From contig SFBL01000083.1 in the NCBI GenBank assembly GCA_007095785.1, positions 23,129 through 87,128 of the forward strand: a stretch of 64,000 nucleotides of DNA, in the 5' to 3' direction. This stretch comes from Microcystis aeruginosa Ma_SC_T_19800800_S464. Its GTDB lineage: Bacteria > Cyanobacteriota > Cyanobacteriia > Cyanobacteriales > Microcystaceae. The notes beneath the pieces were generated by a model. It worked only from the letters and a program-made list of their open reading frames with translations, was not told the origin of the DNA and made no database searches. This document shows, one piece after another, positions 28,601 to 38,277 of the stretch. Position numbers and translations under genes: made by a program. Within the stretch, counting starts at the first letter, position 1. Each line of letters begins with the position of its first letter.

Positions 28601-31399
28601 AATCTCAGTATAGAGAATTGGTAATGCTATAGAACTTTCGGCAAAACAAGCAGGACCATAAATAAGACTAAAAATCTTCATTGCCATCAACTTATTAGGT
28701 TCTTTCATCACTCCTAATCTGGCTAATTTTTCAATGTCTAACGCTTGTGGTGGTGATTCCACTAAAGATATGCCCAAAATTTCTAAAGCTTTTTGTCCGT
28801 TATTTAAAGCTAGGTATATTGCGCCCTTAGCCAAGTTTATTTTAATCTTTATTTCGTAAAATTTAACTTGTTCTAAAGGACTTCGGACGTGCAGTAAAGC
28901 AAAATCACACAGATTATCAGCCGTTTCTAGATTAGTATTCAGATAGTGAGCTTCTGCTAATTCAAGATAGATATTAAAGGTAAGCTCATATTGCTTTTGC
29001 CAACTATCTAATAATAAAAGCTGACAAGCAAAATGTAAATAATTGACTGAAGCTTGGTAAGCATTAGCCGATTTAGCTTTCTTTCCCGCCCTTAAATTTA
29101 ATTGACACAACTGTTCTTTATCTGAGGTATCCTTTAATAAATCAATCCCAAAATTGAGTTGATTAACTATGTCAAATAATTTGTTTTCTTGAGCTTGAGG
29201 AGTTGTCTTTTTGAGGAGAAATTGACCAATTTGCAAGTGAGTTGCTTTTCGTTCTGATTCAGGAATAAGTGAATAGGCTGCTTGCTGTACTCTATCGTGT
29301 AAAAATTTATATTTAATCTCTACATTTTCTAAATTTAACTTTTGGTATTCTATCTGATCAAACAATAAAGGAAGTTGATAGTCTTCTGACTGAGGTAAAA
29401 TAAATCCTTGTTGAAGAGCTATCGCTAATTCTTTCGCTGTAGCGGAGATAGATTTTTGTTGAACAAATGCCAATAAATCTAAACTAAAAGAGTTGCCAAT
29501 ACAAGCAGCTAATTTGATTAGTTGTTGCGTTTTTTCAGGAAGTTTACTAATATTTCTGGCAATTAATTCCACAACATTATAATCAGTAATACCGACAGAT
29601 TGTATAGCCTCACTAGACCAAATCCAACGATCTATATTGACTTGATAGGTTATTAAGTTTTCACTGTATAAAGTTTTAAGAAACTGAGAGATAAAGAAAG
29701 GATTGCCTTGGGTTTTATAAAAAATTAATTCGGCTAAATCTTTAAGCTCATCCCTATTAACCTTACCGTTAAAAGTTTCCTCAATTAATTGTCGAACACT
29801 GTCATAAGATAAGGGTTGAATTTCAAGATGATTGATCAGTAAATGGGTAGTTTTTAGTTTCTCTAGCATCAAGGTTAAGGGATGAGTTGAACTAACCTCG
29901 TTATCTCGATAAGCACCAATAAAAAACAAATATTTGCTTCTTTTATCGGTCATTATAAGTTGCAATAATTTTAGGGATGCCGAATCTATCCATTGTAAAT
30001 CATCAAGAAAAATTACCAAAGGATGATTAGGAGTACAAAAAACCTTGATGAACTCTTTAAAAACTTGATTAAAACGATTTTCAGCTTCTAGAGAGTTTAA
30101 TTGAGGAACTTCTGGCTGTTTACCAATGATTAATTCAACTTCAGGAATGACATCGATAATAATTTGAGCATTTGGCGTAATAGCCCTGATAATATGGTCT
30201 TTCCAACCTTCAATTTCCTCCTGATTTTCGGTTAATAACTGGCGAATCAATTCTTGCAATGCTTGAATCAGAGCCAGATAAGGAATATTGCGTTTTAACT
30301 GCTCAAATTTTCCCCTAATAAAATATCCTCTCGCTTCAACAATTGCTTTTTGAACTTCATTAACAATGGATGTCTTACCAATTCCTGAATAACCAGAGAC
30401 TAACATTATTTCGATGGCAGATTCAACTTTTTCTACTCCTGCTACTTTTGGGTTTGCTACTCGTTTGAATGCTTCTAGTAATCTGACTATTTCTTGACTT
30501 CTTCCATATAGTTTTTGAGGAATCAGCAATTGATTGGGATAATCCCGTTTTCCCAAAGCAAAAATCTTAAGCCGGCTCTGCTTTTCTAGTTGACATAAAC
30601 AAGTTTCCAAATCAAATTTGAGTCCAGCAGCACTTTGATAACGCTCTTCTGCATTTTTTGCCATTAGTTTTCTAACAATGTTAGAAATCATCGGCGGAAC
30701 TGAGAATTGTTCTAAAGGAGGAGGTTGTTTTGCAATATGACAATGAACTAACTCCATCAAATCCTGAGACCTAAAGGGCAACATTCCTGTGAGCATTTCA
30801 TAAAAGGTCACTCCCAAAGAATAAAAATCACTGCGATGGTCAATCCTGCGATTCATTCGTCCCGTTTGTTCTGGGGACATATAAGCCAGTGTTCCTTGTA
30901 AAAAACGAGGATTGGTAATAGTTTGCTGCTCAAATGTTAGGTTAGAAGCAATGCTAAAATCAGTCAGTTTAACCTGTTTTGTTTCTCGGTTGATGAGGAT
31001 ATTACTGGGTTTAATATCTTTATGAATAATGGGAACTTGGTGAATCTTAATTAAGATGTCTGCCAAAGAGATAGCAATGGTTAAAAACTGAGAAATAGAA
31101 AGGTGTTGGGCTGTTAAAAATTCAGCTAAAGATTGACCACCAAAATCTTCGAGAATTAGGGCAAAAACATGACGATAGTTAACCAAACCATAGGATTTAA
31201 CTACCCCATCATAGTTTAAATTTTGAATAATTTCATGCTCCTGTCTCCAACAGACGATCTCTTCTATGGAGGGATATTCAGCTTTGAGAACTTTGATGAT
31301 TACGGGCTGTTCTTTCTGACAAGATTTACCGCGATAAACGACGCTTTTAACCCCTTCGTAAATCTTGTGATTAATCTCATAGTTAGGAAGAGCGAGCAT
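25688..31399 (-). CDS. giant Ser/Thr kinase-AAA-GAF protein with C-terminal AAA-like domain
   Basis: A 1903-residue multidomain protein. Residues about 7-270 are a Hanks-type kinase: ATP-lysine in VIIKVLKAE, catalytic loop [11 protein letters not shown] in place of DFG, and [13 protein letters not shown]. Residues about 295-650 are an AAA_16-type ATPase with P-loop [12 protein letters not shown] long helical-repeat region follows to about 1290. A GAF domain lies at about 1320-1490, then a coiled coil ([20 protein letters not shown]). In this cyanobacterial and plant-symbiont family the C-terminus is normally a histidine kinase. Here the end (about 1533-1903) is instead an AAA_35-like NTPase ([34 protein letters not shown]). 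No His-kinase H-box or ATP lid is seen. It would sense a ligand through GAF and signal by phosphorylation and the AAA module; targets are unknown. Confidence 0.9.
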   Translation of the reverse strand: MLALPNYEINHKIYEGVKSVVYRGKSCQKEQPVIIKVLKAEYPSIEEIVCWRQEHEIIQNLNYDGVVKSYGLVNYRHVFALILEDFGGQSLAEFLTAQHLSISQFLTIAISLADILIKIHQVPIIHKDIKPSNILINRETKQVKLTDFSIASNLTFEQQTITNPRFLQGTLAYMSPEQTGRMNRRIDHRSDFYSLGVTFYEMLTGMLPFRSQDLMELVHCHIAKQPPPLEQFSVPPMISNIVRKLMAKNAEERYQSAAGLKFDLETCLCQLEKQSRLKIFALGKRDYPNQLLIPQKLYGRSQEIVRLLEAFKRVANPKVAGVEKVESAIEIMLVSGYSGIGKTSIVNEVQKAIVEARGYFIRGKFEQLKRNIPYLALIQALQELIRQLLTENQEEIEGWKDHIIRAITPNAQIIIDVIPEVELIIGKQPEVPQLNSLEAENRFNQVFKEFIKVFCTPNHPLVIFLDDLQWIDSASLKLLQLIMTDKRSKYLFFIGAYRDNEVSSTHPLTLMLEKLKTTHLLINHLEIQPLSYDSVRQLIEETFNGKVNRDELKDLAELIFYKTQGNPFFISQFLKTLYSENLITYQVNIDRWIWSSEAIQSVGITDYNVVELIARNISKLPEKTQQLIKLAACIGNSFSLDLLAFVQQKSISATAKELAIALQQGFILPQSEDYQLPLLFDQIEYQKLNLENVEIKYKFLHDRVQQAAYSLIPESERKATHLQIGQFLLKKTTPQAQENKLFDIVNQLNFGIDLLKDTSDKEQLCQLNLRAGKKAKSANAYQASVNYLHFACQLLLLDSWQKQYELTFNIYLELAEAHYLNTNLETADNLCDFALLHVRSPLEQVKFYEIKIKINLAKGAIYLALNNGQKALEILGISLVESPPQALDIEKLARLGVMKEPNKLMAMKIFSLIYGPACFAESSIALPILYTEITLSQRYGNSPPVVYAYAVYGIIVSWLMLDIDLAYQLGQLSLRVLEKLNAKDFWAKAYVSISINITYKKHHIKQTLETLKKSMQKALEVGDLEFACHAANFYCDHLLFVGNNLEFVHNQQKQYIDFIVQYQQEHPLNLTKICAQFVEILVNESVVKNLTGTMLDEEKSLTQLLQVNNRISVFNIYFYKAWLCYLFKDYPQAIENSKIALEYSGFVKSEIIFTEHNFYYSLALLAQYRSLGQKNQKQYLKQVQENQKLMKCWQDHAPMNFEHKYNLIQAEIARVLRKPLTAMKYYDSAIAGAKKYEFIHEEALAYERASEFYFTLGREEIGKLYLRNAYHCYTRWGAKAKVKQLEEEYPKYLLGISNQNKSKGLSTTISTTGNDGEVLDLSTIIKASQAISGEIKLENLLQNLMKIVIENAGAQTGYLILEKEENWVIEAQGTIDQETINILESIPIESIDHDNSIPLLPTKIIYYVARTKETIVLNDATSEGQFTNDYYIVAKKTKSILCIPLLNQGQIKGIIYLENNLTTGAFTDERVELLNILAAQAAISIDNSRLYQTLEQRVQERTKELTNTLEVLKATQAELIFENDLLKSAEQPSNFVYQVGGSLPMDAPNYVVRQADRNLYKALKQGLFCYVLNARQMGKSSLMVRMMSQLQKEGIKCAVIDLTRLGTDNITPEQWYKGLAVDLLRSFGLIKQLKPFKAWWSEQLDLPPVQRLGEFMEEFLLVNDDFDHRQSGKSTVIFIDEIDSILGLNFEVSDFFALIRSFYNQRAIQPQFQELTFAFFGATTPSALITDPQKTPFNIGNAIELASFKEHEAQPLLYGLTEKVSNLQTMLKQVLSWTGGQPFLTQKLCQLMRDSEQLIPSNQEEQWLANLVAEKIIQDWEMQDQPEHLKTIQDRLLQSPNRTQLLTLYRQILHQEAIQIDNNPYLPELFLSGLVVKRHGKMDVHNRIYQTIFNNDWLERSLS

Positions 31400-31413
31400 C
31401 GAATCTTTATCTC

Positions 31414-33516
31414 CTACACTAAATGTCCATTATCTGATGGAAAGAAGGGATATATTTCATCTTCAAAAAGTTTTTGAATATCGGGGGAACTGTCCTTTAC
31501 CAACTGCTGAAAATCCGATTTGACAGGGATATTGTAACTCACTTGACGGCGACCAATTGTAGGAAGCCAAGCCGTGTGCAAACTATAACCAAAATTTAGA
31601 TCCTGATGTCTTAGCTTAGTCAAAGGACCTTTGGCCAGATCCCCCCCATCAAAAATCCAAAATTCGCTACTACGAGGGGTAAAAACGCTACAAATGATGT
31701 AACCCTCTGTAGAATTTTCTTCGCTTGTATGGCGAGGAATGAACTGAGGAGAACCACCAATATATCCCCTAGGAAACTGATAAGAATCGGCAATCTTCAG
31801 GGAATCATCTGGGGTATGTAATCGAAACAGGGAAGATGGAACGCCTTGTTTTGCTAAATTTAGTAAATCCTCCAAAGGCACTGCTCGGTAGGGGGCATCT
31901 TTATATAAATCATAGAGAAACTTTGTCATCGTTTCCTGCCAAAGTCCAAAGGAAATCCAATAAATATCATCAAGTCGTTTGGGTTGCCTTCCTGATGATA
32001 ATCGATCTCGGTAAGCGTATAAACCCGTTCCCCAAGTATAGGGAGATGAGTAGATAACATTTGATTGAATGACTTCTCCTCGGTTTCCATCAATTACATA
32101 GCGTCCCAAACGGCTAATATCCATCTCACTGGGTTCCATAGAATAAACCCGCTTGGCGATTGGATGATAGGGTGGGTAAGCCGATAAGTCATATTTACGA
32201 ATCCACTCAGCCACATCCCAAGAAGCAATGTGAGCAACATGAAGGGTAATTTTTCCATCAGGATTTTCGTAATCAACCAAAAAGTGAGCGGCTGGTAAAG
32301 GAATGACGAGTTTTTTAGCGATGACAGTCACTTCCTTGTCAGAATCAATCGGGTACTGTCCTGAGATGAGATCCCCACGACGTACAATATAAATATATGA
32401 ATCCGGTCGATTCGGGCTTTCGAGTAAGTTTCTGATTAATTCTTCGAGTTGTTTATTCTCTGGTATTGGATTGTTTATTAACTGCTCTAAACCGACAATA
32501 AAAGCTGTGTCCATTAAAATCACATAATCTTTGCTGACTCCAATTTGATGGATGGTTTGTTCAATTTTTACTGGTGAACCATCGGGAAGTCTTAACTTCC
32601 AACGCTCTAAGTTTCCTGTCCCATCCCAGCGAAGCAGATAGACAAAATTCTCAATATCTTCCCCTAGCAAATATTTAATTACATTTATGGCCTGTTGCAA
32701 AATACCTTGAGCCCACATAATATTCAACTGAAAAATATTTCGCAACATATTAGCATTAGAAAAACCAATGACTGCCCTCATTAATTGGTAAATGTCTTTG
32801 GGGAGTTCATCTAATTCAATGGCAAAAGGGAGCCTCTTTAGCAGATTTATAATAGCTCTGCCATAATTTACAGTAAACATTTCACCCGTATTACTATCAA
32901 AAGCAGGATGGGCGGTACTCAAAATCGTCTTGAAAGGAAATTGTGGTTTGTTCATTTCGGACTGCCACTCTTGATTCCAGCCAACAGGTGTAACAACTTC
33001 AAGGGTTTCTGTATCTAATTCGTAGGGACGGCCTCCATCATAGGTCACTAATAAACGATCTAGGACATCTTCCTTTCCTGATGGCATAACTAGAAAAGCT
33101 GTATTTAGCTCATTACGAAATCCAAGTGCGTAAGAAAAGCGGACAATTCCATGATTGCGAAATCTATACTTTTGGTATTGGCTTTTCAAGAAGGTTGCCT
33201 TGTCTGCATAATAATCAGGGGGCTTAGCTAATCGTGTTGTTATCTTTGCTTCACCGGGGCAATCAAAATCGAGTCGGTAAATCATACCGTCGCCATTCAA
33301 CAATGAGTCGCCATCGGGAAAAGGGGTACCCCCAGAATCAACCGTTCCTACTGGTGCGACCATAAAAAAATGACCCTGCAAGTCTTCTGGTAATTGCCCT
33401 TCAATCTCTAAGTTAAGCTCCGTGTGTTCACATCTATTCGCAGTCATGATTGATTCTGGGATCAAGGGACAACCAGAAGGTAAGTTAGAACTATAATTAT
33501 TGGGGTTTTCAGTCAT
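31414..33516 (-). CDS. carotenoid oxygenase family protein
   Basis: A 700-residue member of the carotenoid cleavage dioxygenase/RPE65 family, which uses four His residues to hold iron and cleaves carotenoids or related polyenes. Candidate ligand regions are [26 protein letters not shown] and SLHTAWLP near the C-terminus; the N-terminal [15 protein letters not shown] and [16 protein letters not shown] are typical. It is clearly longer than the usual 450-550 residues, with extra helical sequence in the middle (about residues 225-370). The amidohydrolase gene lies 75 bp upstream on the same strand, so the two may be co-transcribed. Substrate unknown. Confidence 0.88.
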   Translation of the reverse strand: MTENPNNYSSNLPSGCPLIPESIMTANRCEHTELNLEIEGQLPEDLQGHFFMVAPVGTVDSGGTPFPDGDSLLNGDGMIYRLDFDCPGEAKITTRLAKPPDYYADKATFLKSQYQKYRFRNHGIVRFSYALGFRNELNTAFLVMPSGKEDVLDRLLVTYDGGRPYELDTETLEVVTPVGWNQEWQSEMNKPQFPFKTILSTAHPAFDSNTGEMFTVNYGRAIINLLKRLPFAIELDELPKDIYQLMRAVIGFSNANMLRNIFQLNIMWAQGILQQAINVIKYLLGEDIENFVYLLRWDGTGNLERWKLRLPDGSPVKIEQTIHQIGVSKDYVILMDTAFIVGLEQLINNPIPENKQLEELIRNLLESPNRPDSYIYIVRRGDLISGQYPIDSDKEVTVIAKKLVIPLPAAHFLVDYENPDGKITLHVAHIASWDVAEWIRKYDLSAYPPYHPIAKRVYSMEPSEMDISRLGRYVIDGNRGEVIQSNVIYSSPYTWGTGLYAYRDRLSSGRQPKRLDDIYWISFGLWQETMTKFLYDLYKDAPYRAVPLEDLLNLAKQGVPSSLFRLHTPDDSLKIADSYQFPRGYIGGSPQFIPRHTSEENSTEGYIICSVFTPRSSEFWIFDGGDLAKGPLTKLRHQDLNFGYSLHTAWLPTIGRRQVSYNIPVKSDFQQLVKDSSPDIQKLFEDEIYPFFPSDNGHLV

Positions 33517-33591
33517 AATATCTTAATAATCTGAGATTGATAGGGAAAATACTTGGATTAAGTTCAATTTAATCTGATTCTTTACATCATA

Positions 33592-34410
33592 CTATAAACT
33601 TTTGTATTCTTCGTCAAGCTTCCATAACCAATAGGGAAGCCAACCACACCCTGACTCTAGAAACGCCACCCTCAGCCTCCGATGACGTTCTAAAACCCCC
33701 CCTTCAATTAAGGCTAACAGTGCCATCATCTGCTCCATGGGGTGAGAACAAGCATGAAGGGCAAAACGGGTGTGAAATCGATCGGCGCCGGTGGTGGGTA
33801 AACGACTCCAATGTCCCTCATGAATTCCTACAGCCATGTCCAAATCCTCGCAGGCCGCCCAAAAGGGTTCGTATGCCGGATCGCTCAAAATTCTGCCTTT
33901 AACGGGGTTAGGACGCAAAAAAACCGCCTTCCAGCCCAAGTTTGCGCTGCGGTGTAGCTCTTTGACCATATCTTCGGGATCATGTTGATTGACTGCAGCG
34001 ACTCCTTTCAGTCTAGCGGGGTCATAGCTACAAAATTCTTCATATAACCATGTATTGTAAGCACGGACAAAAGCCCCCATCACTTCAGCAGGTAGGCTAT
34101 CAATGGCAAATAACCACAGTCCGTAATTAGGATAAATAAAAGCCACATCTATGCCCATTTGTGTCATAGATTGAACATGGGACTCTGGGTTATAGCGATT
34201 GAGATAAGCGTGGGGATGAGCTTGCATCATCTGCTTATTCCCTTCTGCTTGGACTTGTGGGGAGATTTTTTGACTAATCGGTTCTCCTTTGATTTTCATG
34301 TCAGCAGAAGGGGCAAATTCCCTAAATTTAGGGTCTAGGTATTGGCCCCACATTGCGGGGGGTTCAATGACGTGGGAATCAGCATCAATAATTTTGTACC
34401 CGTTGAGCAT
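33592..34410 (-). CDS. amidohydrolase family protein (COG2159-like), short
   Basis: A 272-residue protein with a metal-dependent hydrolase fold: DADSHVIEPPAMWGQY at the start carries the DxH metal motif, followed by HDPEDMVKELH, GIHEGHWSRLP and FLESGCGWLPYWLW. Many relatives run on for 80-120 more residues after this last motif; this one stops at DEEYKSL, so the C-terminus may be truncated. The final Asp expected near LDE is present. It precedes the carotenoid oxygenase gene, which suggests a joint catabolic or modification role for an apocarotenoid-like compound; this is inference. Confidence 0.82.
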   Translation of the reverse strand: MLNGYKIIDADSHVIEPPAMWGQYLDPKFREFAPSADMKIKGEPISQKISPQVQAEGNKQMMQAHPHAYLNRYNPESHVQSMTQMGIDVAFIYPNYGLWLFAIDSLPAEVMGAFVRAYNTWLYEEFCSYDPARLKGVAAVNQHDPEDMVKELHRSANLGWKAVFLRPNPVKGRILSDPAYEPFWAACEDLDMAVGIHEGHWSRLPTTGADRFHTRFALHACSHPMEQMMALLALIEGGVLERHRRLRVAFLESGCGWLPYWLWKLDEEYKSL

Positions 34411-34551
34411 AGAGGTTTTTAGGCAATTTTCTACCTAAATTATATTTGATTGGGAAAAAGCGGTCCCTTTTTTTAGGCTTTTTTTTCATCCCCTAAAACT
34501 GCATGGATTGATTGGGTTAAACTTGATACAACACTTTATTAAACTTAACGA

Positions 34552-34677
34552 ATGGAAGCGATTGAATTTAAAATGATTCTTCATCATGGCACAGTTGTCA
34601 TTCCCCCTGAATATTCCTCTAAGTGGGAAGGTAAGGCGATCCGTGTGATACTTTGCGGGGTGAAGTCATTCGCTTGA
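34552..34677 (+). pseudogene. antitoxin-like N-terminus fused to brnT debris
   Basis: A 41-codon frame reads MEAIEFKMILHHGTVVIPPE and YSSKWEGKAIRVILCG, resembling the small antitoxin-like proteins (MEAIEF...IPEEY...) common in cyanobacteria. Its last residues come from sequence that reads as brnT in another frame. It therefore looks like the product of a deletion that joined two toxin-antitoxin loci. Whether it is expressed is unknown. Confidence 0.6.
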
Positions 34678-34733
34678 TTTCTGCTCGTCGTGTTACAAAA
34701 CAAGAGAGAAAAACTTATGAGAAAGGAATATGA
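34653..34733 (+). pseudogene. brnT: brnT toxin, C-terminal remnant
   Basis: In this frame the sequence reads LRGEVIRLISARRVTKQERK then TYEKGI and a stop. This is the conserved C-terminus of BrnT ribonuclease toxins (compare IRLISARLVTPKERRYYER in the intact copy at 37735). The first two-thirds of the toxin is missing. The stop overlaps the brnA-like start at 34717 by 17 bp, preserving the original operon junction. Confidence 0.85.
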
Positions 34734-34971
34734 TTTTTCTAAAGGAAAACGGGGGGCACTCATTTCCTCTCAGGGAAAAACACGCATTACCATTTATCTA
34801 GATGATGAGATTCTAGCTTATTTTCGAGAACAGGCTGAAACCGCAGGAATGGGCTATCAAACCCTAATTAATGAGGTTTTAAAACAATATATCCAATCTC
34901 CTAAGGAGCGATCGCTCACTCAGTCCGATTTACGCCGTATTCTTCGGGAAGAATTATCAGCCCTCCAATAA
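34717..34971 (+). CDS. brnA: BrnA-like antitoxin, now without intact toxin
   Basis: An 84-residue protein starting MRKEYDFSKGKRGALISSQG with a ribbon-helix-helix-like centre (TRITIYLDDEILAYFREQAE, GMGYQTLINEVLKQYI). The ATG at 34717 is preferred over 34690 because the latter lies in brnT frame debris. It matches BrnA antitoxins, which bind BrnT and repress the operon. The toxin gene upstream is only a C-terminal remnant, so this is an orphan antitoxin that could still act on other BrnT copies such as the one at 37735. Confidence 0.85.
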   Translation: MRKEYDFSKGKRGALISSQGKTRITIYLDDEILAYFREQAETAGMGYQTLINEVLKQYIQSPKERSLTQSDLRRILREELSALQ

Positions 34972-35779
34972 TGTTGCTTGTGATAGTTACAAGTTAGGCG
35001 ATCGCTGTGTTGTTCTGAGGAATAGCGATCGCTTTTTTGCTTCTTTTCATCCCCTGAAACCGCTATAAGTCAGAGTTTAAAAGGGTTTTGAGGATTTTAG
35101 CCGCCCGATTAATTCATTAGTTCTACTTAAAAAGTACCCAACTATACCATAAAGTGACCCTTTAAAGTTAATATAAATCTAATATTACAGGAAAAATTAG
35201 ACCCGCTCAAAAAAATACCCTATCTGTAGGGGTACAAGGTTTGTAGTAACACCATCTGTAGAGTTTTTGCCTAACTGATCTAACATCCATACTTTAAAGA
35301 TGCTACATCTGAGAGAGTGGGATATTTTTGGAGATTACGACTAAATAGCATCTGGTTTCATCTTTGAAGGCGATCGCATCTCTTGATTTTCTGGGAAAAG
35401 CGGGCGTTTTTTAGGCTTTCCTTGAATAAATCCAGCAATAAATCCCTGAAATCGCAACAAATCAGCATATAAAAGGGTTTTACTCATTCTAGTTAAGGTA
35501 AATCGGGTTTAATCTCTTAAATCTGTCTGATTAATTCATCTGTTCTACTTCAAGGGTTAGGGCATTATACCATAAAGTGACCCTTTAAATCTAATATAAA
35601 TCTAATATAAATCTAATATAAATCTAATATAAAAGTTAATATTCTGTACCAAAAAACCTATTAGAAAAGTATTAGATTTATAGATTGCCATTACCCCAAA
35701 TAAAACTTATTCTGGTATCAAAGGTGATGAAAGCAATCACTTTTAACCCCAAAGACAAGACATTTTGCTCAAAAGAATT
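34972..35779. other. long intergenic region with duplicated and iterated AT-rich segments
   Basis: About 800 bp without a gene. Two related blocks end in ACCATAAAGTGACCCTTTAA (near 35148-35167 and 35569-35588), preceded in both by a TTAATTCAT...GTTCTACTT sequence. HIP1 octamers occur near 34910, 35000 and 35030. Four perfect 11-bp units follow the second block. Confidence 0.7.
35590..35633. repeat. iteron-like 11-bp tandem repeat, four copies
   Basis: Four exact, adjacent copies of TCTAATATAAA. An isolated partial copy lies near 35173. The 11-bp spacing is about one helical turn, so a protein could bind all copies on one face. The array is about 150 bp upstream of the short frame at 35780. 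Confidence 0.9.
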
Positions 35780-35854
35780 ATGGCTAACTCGAAAAATTCA
35801 GAAATGGGTTTTTGGGAGTGTCTTGAGGGTTTAGATCAAAATTGGAATATCTGA
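35780..35854 (+). CDS. 24-codon leader frame, in phase with the 540-aa gene
   Basis: ATG at 35780 gives MANSKNSEMGFWECLEGLDQ then NWNI and a TGA. It is in the same frame as the 540-residue ORF that starts immediately after the stop. Either this is the real N-terminus, cut off by a nonsense mutation, or it is an unrelated short peptide. No other evidence. Confidence 0.4.
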   Translation: MANSKNSEMGFWECLEGLDQNWNI

Positions 35855-37477
35855 TTGATTATCAATAGAATTCCAAATCCCATATTACTTACTACAAGAA
35901 AACAGATGATACACGACACCCTTAAAACAACAAATCTCGTAGCATTAGAATCAGTTATGGCTGATCCAAGTTCTCAAATTTTCGCTGATTATATGGCGAA
36001 TATCATCAAACAAATACCTAACCCTGGAAAATTGACATTGTTAACTGGCACAGCCAACAGCCAGGTTTCATTCTATTTCCAATCACCAACCACTAGCCAA
36101 ATTAATGCTGATTTATATAACAATATTCTTTCACCAAGGGTAAAGGGTGTTGGTAGCCAATATGGTGTGAATCAGGCAGCCCTATTAAGTTCATCTTTTA
36201 TAAATGGGTATAATCAAATATATTTGAGCCTGAGATATCAGCTTTCCCAGTTAGACCAAGCGACAATGCAGACACTTTTAGCCAAGGTTGCAGGTAGCAT
36301 CACCGCCCTGCGTCCGATCTGGAATGCTTGGGTAGATACCTTTGGACCCAAACCCAATAGCTCTAGTGAGCCATCAATCCTCGTCCCCAAGCTTGATATG
36401 AATGACACAAACATAGCTCTCATACAGATGACGGGTACAATGCAAACAACTTGGCTTAACCCATCTTTTCAGGAAAAACTGAAAGCTGATTCAAGCTACC
36501 CATATCAACATATGAATGATTTTGATCAGATTTTTAGTGGCATTCCACTTTCGGTTCCTGCACAGATGCGGGATCTGATAAAACAAGTTTACAATGCCCA
36601 AGGTGCGGCAGGTGGCATCACTGCCAAACAAGCCAATGCGACTCAGATCCTTAGTGGAGTTCGTAACAATGTTCAGCACCCTAGCCAAGCTAATGGTGGT
36701 CTTAAACTGAGTGGTAGCGACAAGATGATCCCTGGTATGATATTTCAACCTCAAGATCCAATGACCCTAACAAATGAGTTGGGGGCTTATCCTACCCAAG
36801 GACTGACATATAGTGCAATAGTTACTAAAAGCAGTAGTTCAACATTGACCTTTGAAGCGTCGGTAGGAGGTGGAATTTCCATTCCAATCTTAGACTTTTT
36901 CTCAATTGGGTTAAGCGGTGGAGCAAAAACTAGCATTTTTAACAACGATTTTGCTGGATCAAGATTCACTATAAAATTAACTGTTAACAATCCGACTCTA
37001 CAGCCAATAATGACCGTCACACCAATGCTTTATAATATTACTACCCAACAAGGATGGCTTTATGTCGATCCAGTGAAGGAAGCAATAAAAAATGGTCGCA
37101 ATACTGACGTAACAGGCTTCGTCTTCGATGGAGGGGTACCAAGCTTCCACTTGGAAGAAGGTGGTGATTTTGGCTACATAAATACTCTGGTGTTGAGCCA
37201 ATTCCTTGAACTTAGTCTTGTGTTTGAGCAGTGCAACAGTACGGAAGTAAGAAAATATTTTGAACAATATGCCAGTGCTACGATTAGCTTTCTAGGCATT
37301 CCATTGGGAGGAGTCAGCCAAAGTTCTACCTACAGCTATAGCTACAGTAATCAGACTGAAACTACGATTACAGTTACCTTGAAGCCCAAGGCTCCAGGTT
37401 ATACACCTGGTGGAACTGACATAACGCAGTCTTTGTGTAATCTTGTGGCAGTGGGTATCACCTATCCATTCGCTTAA
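35855..37477 (+). CDS. unrecognised 540-aa beta-rich protein
   Basis: I do not recognise this protein. The N-terminal half is mixed helical (VALESVMADPSSQIFADYMA, KQVYNAQGAAGGITAKQAN); the C-terminal half (about 330-540) is rich in Ser, Thr, Gly and alternating strands (EASVGGGISIPILDFFSIGL, SQSSTYSYSYSNQTETTITV). No signal peptide, membrane helix or catalytic motif was found. The frame is open from a TTG at 35855; the first ATG is at 35906 (MIHDTLKTTNLV), which is the safer start. It stands alone in an accessory region, between toxin-antitoxin genes and downstream of iteron-like repeats. A secreted or pore-forming role could be imagined from the strand pattern, but nothing supports it directly. 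Confidence 0.8.
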   Translation: MIINRIPNPILLTTRKQMIHDTLKTTNLVALESVMADPSSQIFADYMANIIKQIPNPGKLTLLTGTANSQVSFYFQSPTTSQINADLYNNILSPRVKGVGSQYGVNQAALLSSSFINGYNQIYLSLRYQLSQLDQATMQTLLAKVAGSITALRPIWNAWVDTFGPKPNSSSEPSILVPKLDMNDTNIALIQMTGTMQTTWLNPSFQEKLKADSSYPYQHMNDFDQIFSGIPLSVPAQMRDLIKQVYNAQGAAGGITAKQANATQILSGVRNNVQHPSQANGGLKLSGSDKMIPGMIFQPQDPMTLTNELGAYPTQGLTYSAIVTKSSSSTLTFEASVGGGISIPILDFFSIGLSGGAKTSIFNNDFAGSRFTIKLTVNNPTLQPIMTVTPMLYNITTQQGWLYVDPVKEAIKNGRNTDVTGFVFDGGVPSFHLEEGGDFGYINTLVLSQFLELSLVFEQCNSTEVRKYFEQYASATISFLGIPLGGVSQSSTYSYSYSNQTETTITVTLKPKAPGYTPGGTDITQSLCNLVAVGITYPFA

Positions 37478-37514
37478 GATTTACTCATTTGTCGTGATTG
37501 ATTTTTTACCTAAA

Positions 37515-37598
37515 GTGCGATCGCTGATCTGGTAGGTTGGGTTGAGGCAACGAAACCCAACACTATTTAAGGTGTGTTACTTCAGTGACATACCTTTT
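37515..37598. repeat. GTAGGTTGGGTTGAGG-type repeat, copy 1
   Basis: Begins with HIP1-containing GCGATCGCTGATCTG, then GGTAGGTTGGGTTGAGGCAA and CGAAACCCAACACTATTTAA, then GGTGTGTTACTTCAGTGACA. The GGTTGGGTT/AACCCAAC parts form a stem. Other copies are at 38310, 39456 and 40215, with a variant inside tnpB at 18213. An overlapping frame (37542-37733) is a shadow of this repeat. Confidence 0.85.
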
Positions 37599-37734
37599 AT
37601 CTATCAGTACGATCGCTTATATATCTCTCTATTAATCAAACTTTGGCAAGACGCGATCGCACAGGAAAAATTGTTATTCCGCCCTCAGGATATGCTACAA
37701 TGCGGGATATTTCAGTTGGCAAAGTGGCAATGAT

Positions 37735-38022
37735 TTGGAACTAGCATTTGAATGGGATAAACAGAAAGCAAAAATAAATCAAAGAAAACATAACATTTCT
37801 TTTGAAGAAGCATCCACCGTATTTGATGATCCCTTAGCTGTAAATTTCGATGATCCTGACCATTCTACAGGAGAGAATCGCTATCTTATAATAGGTTTAT
37901 CAGATAAAAGTAAATTTCTATTTGTTTCTTATACGGATCGTGATCATAAAATTCGTTTAATTAGTGCAAGATTAGTTACACCCAAAGAAAGGAGATATTA
38001 TGAACGAGAAAATCCAAGATGA
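37735..38022 (+). CDS. brnT: BrnT-family ribonuclease toxin
   Basis: A 95-residue protein with the complete BrnT pattern: FEWDKQKAKINQRKHNISFE, EASTVFDDPLAV, DHSTGENRYLIIGLSDKSK, and the C-terminal HKIRLISARLVTPKERRYYE. BrnT toxins have a RelE-like fold and cut mRNA. No in-frame ATG is available before the family start, so TTG at 37735 is the likely initiator. It overlaps the next gene by 23 bp, as toxin and antitoxin genes often do. Confidence 0.88.
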   Translation: MELAFEWDKQKAKINQRKHNISFEEASTVFDDPLAVNFDDPDHSTGENRYLIIGLSDKSKFLFVSYTDRDHKIRLISARLVTPKERRYYERENPR

Positions 38023-38272
38023 ATTAGAAGATGACTTGCGAGAAGAATATGATTTAAGTCAACTTAAAAATCCTGTTCGCGGAAAATATTACCAACAGTA
38101 TCGGGAAGGTCATAGCGTTACTATTCATCATGAAGATGGAACAAAAACGGTTGAACATTTTCCAGCGCAAAATGATGTAATTATTCTTGATCCTGATGTT
38201 AAAAAATATTTTCCTAATTCGGAATCCGTTAATGCGACCTTAAGAAGTTTAATTAAATTAATTCCTCAATAA
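38000..38272 (+). CDS. antitoxin-like partner of BrnT
   Basis: A 90-residue acidic protein (MNEKIQDELEDDLREEYDLS, VRGKYYQQYREGHSVTIHHE) overlapping brnT by 23 bp. It does not have a clear BrnA ribbon-helix-helix; it resembles the short acidic proteins found after BrnT-like toxins in cyanobacteria. Role as antitoxin is inferred from position. Confidence 0.75.
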   Translation: MNEKIQDELEDDLREEYDLSQLKNPVRGKYYQQYREGHSVTIHHEDGTKTVEHFPAQNDVIILDPDVKKYFPNSESVNATLRSLIKLIPQ

Positions 38273-38277
38273 TAGTG

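Noticed and set aside
37542..37733. 63-aa frame upstream of brnT
   Set aside because: Starts inside the GTAGGTTGGG repeat and has no likeness to any protein; the repeat explains it.
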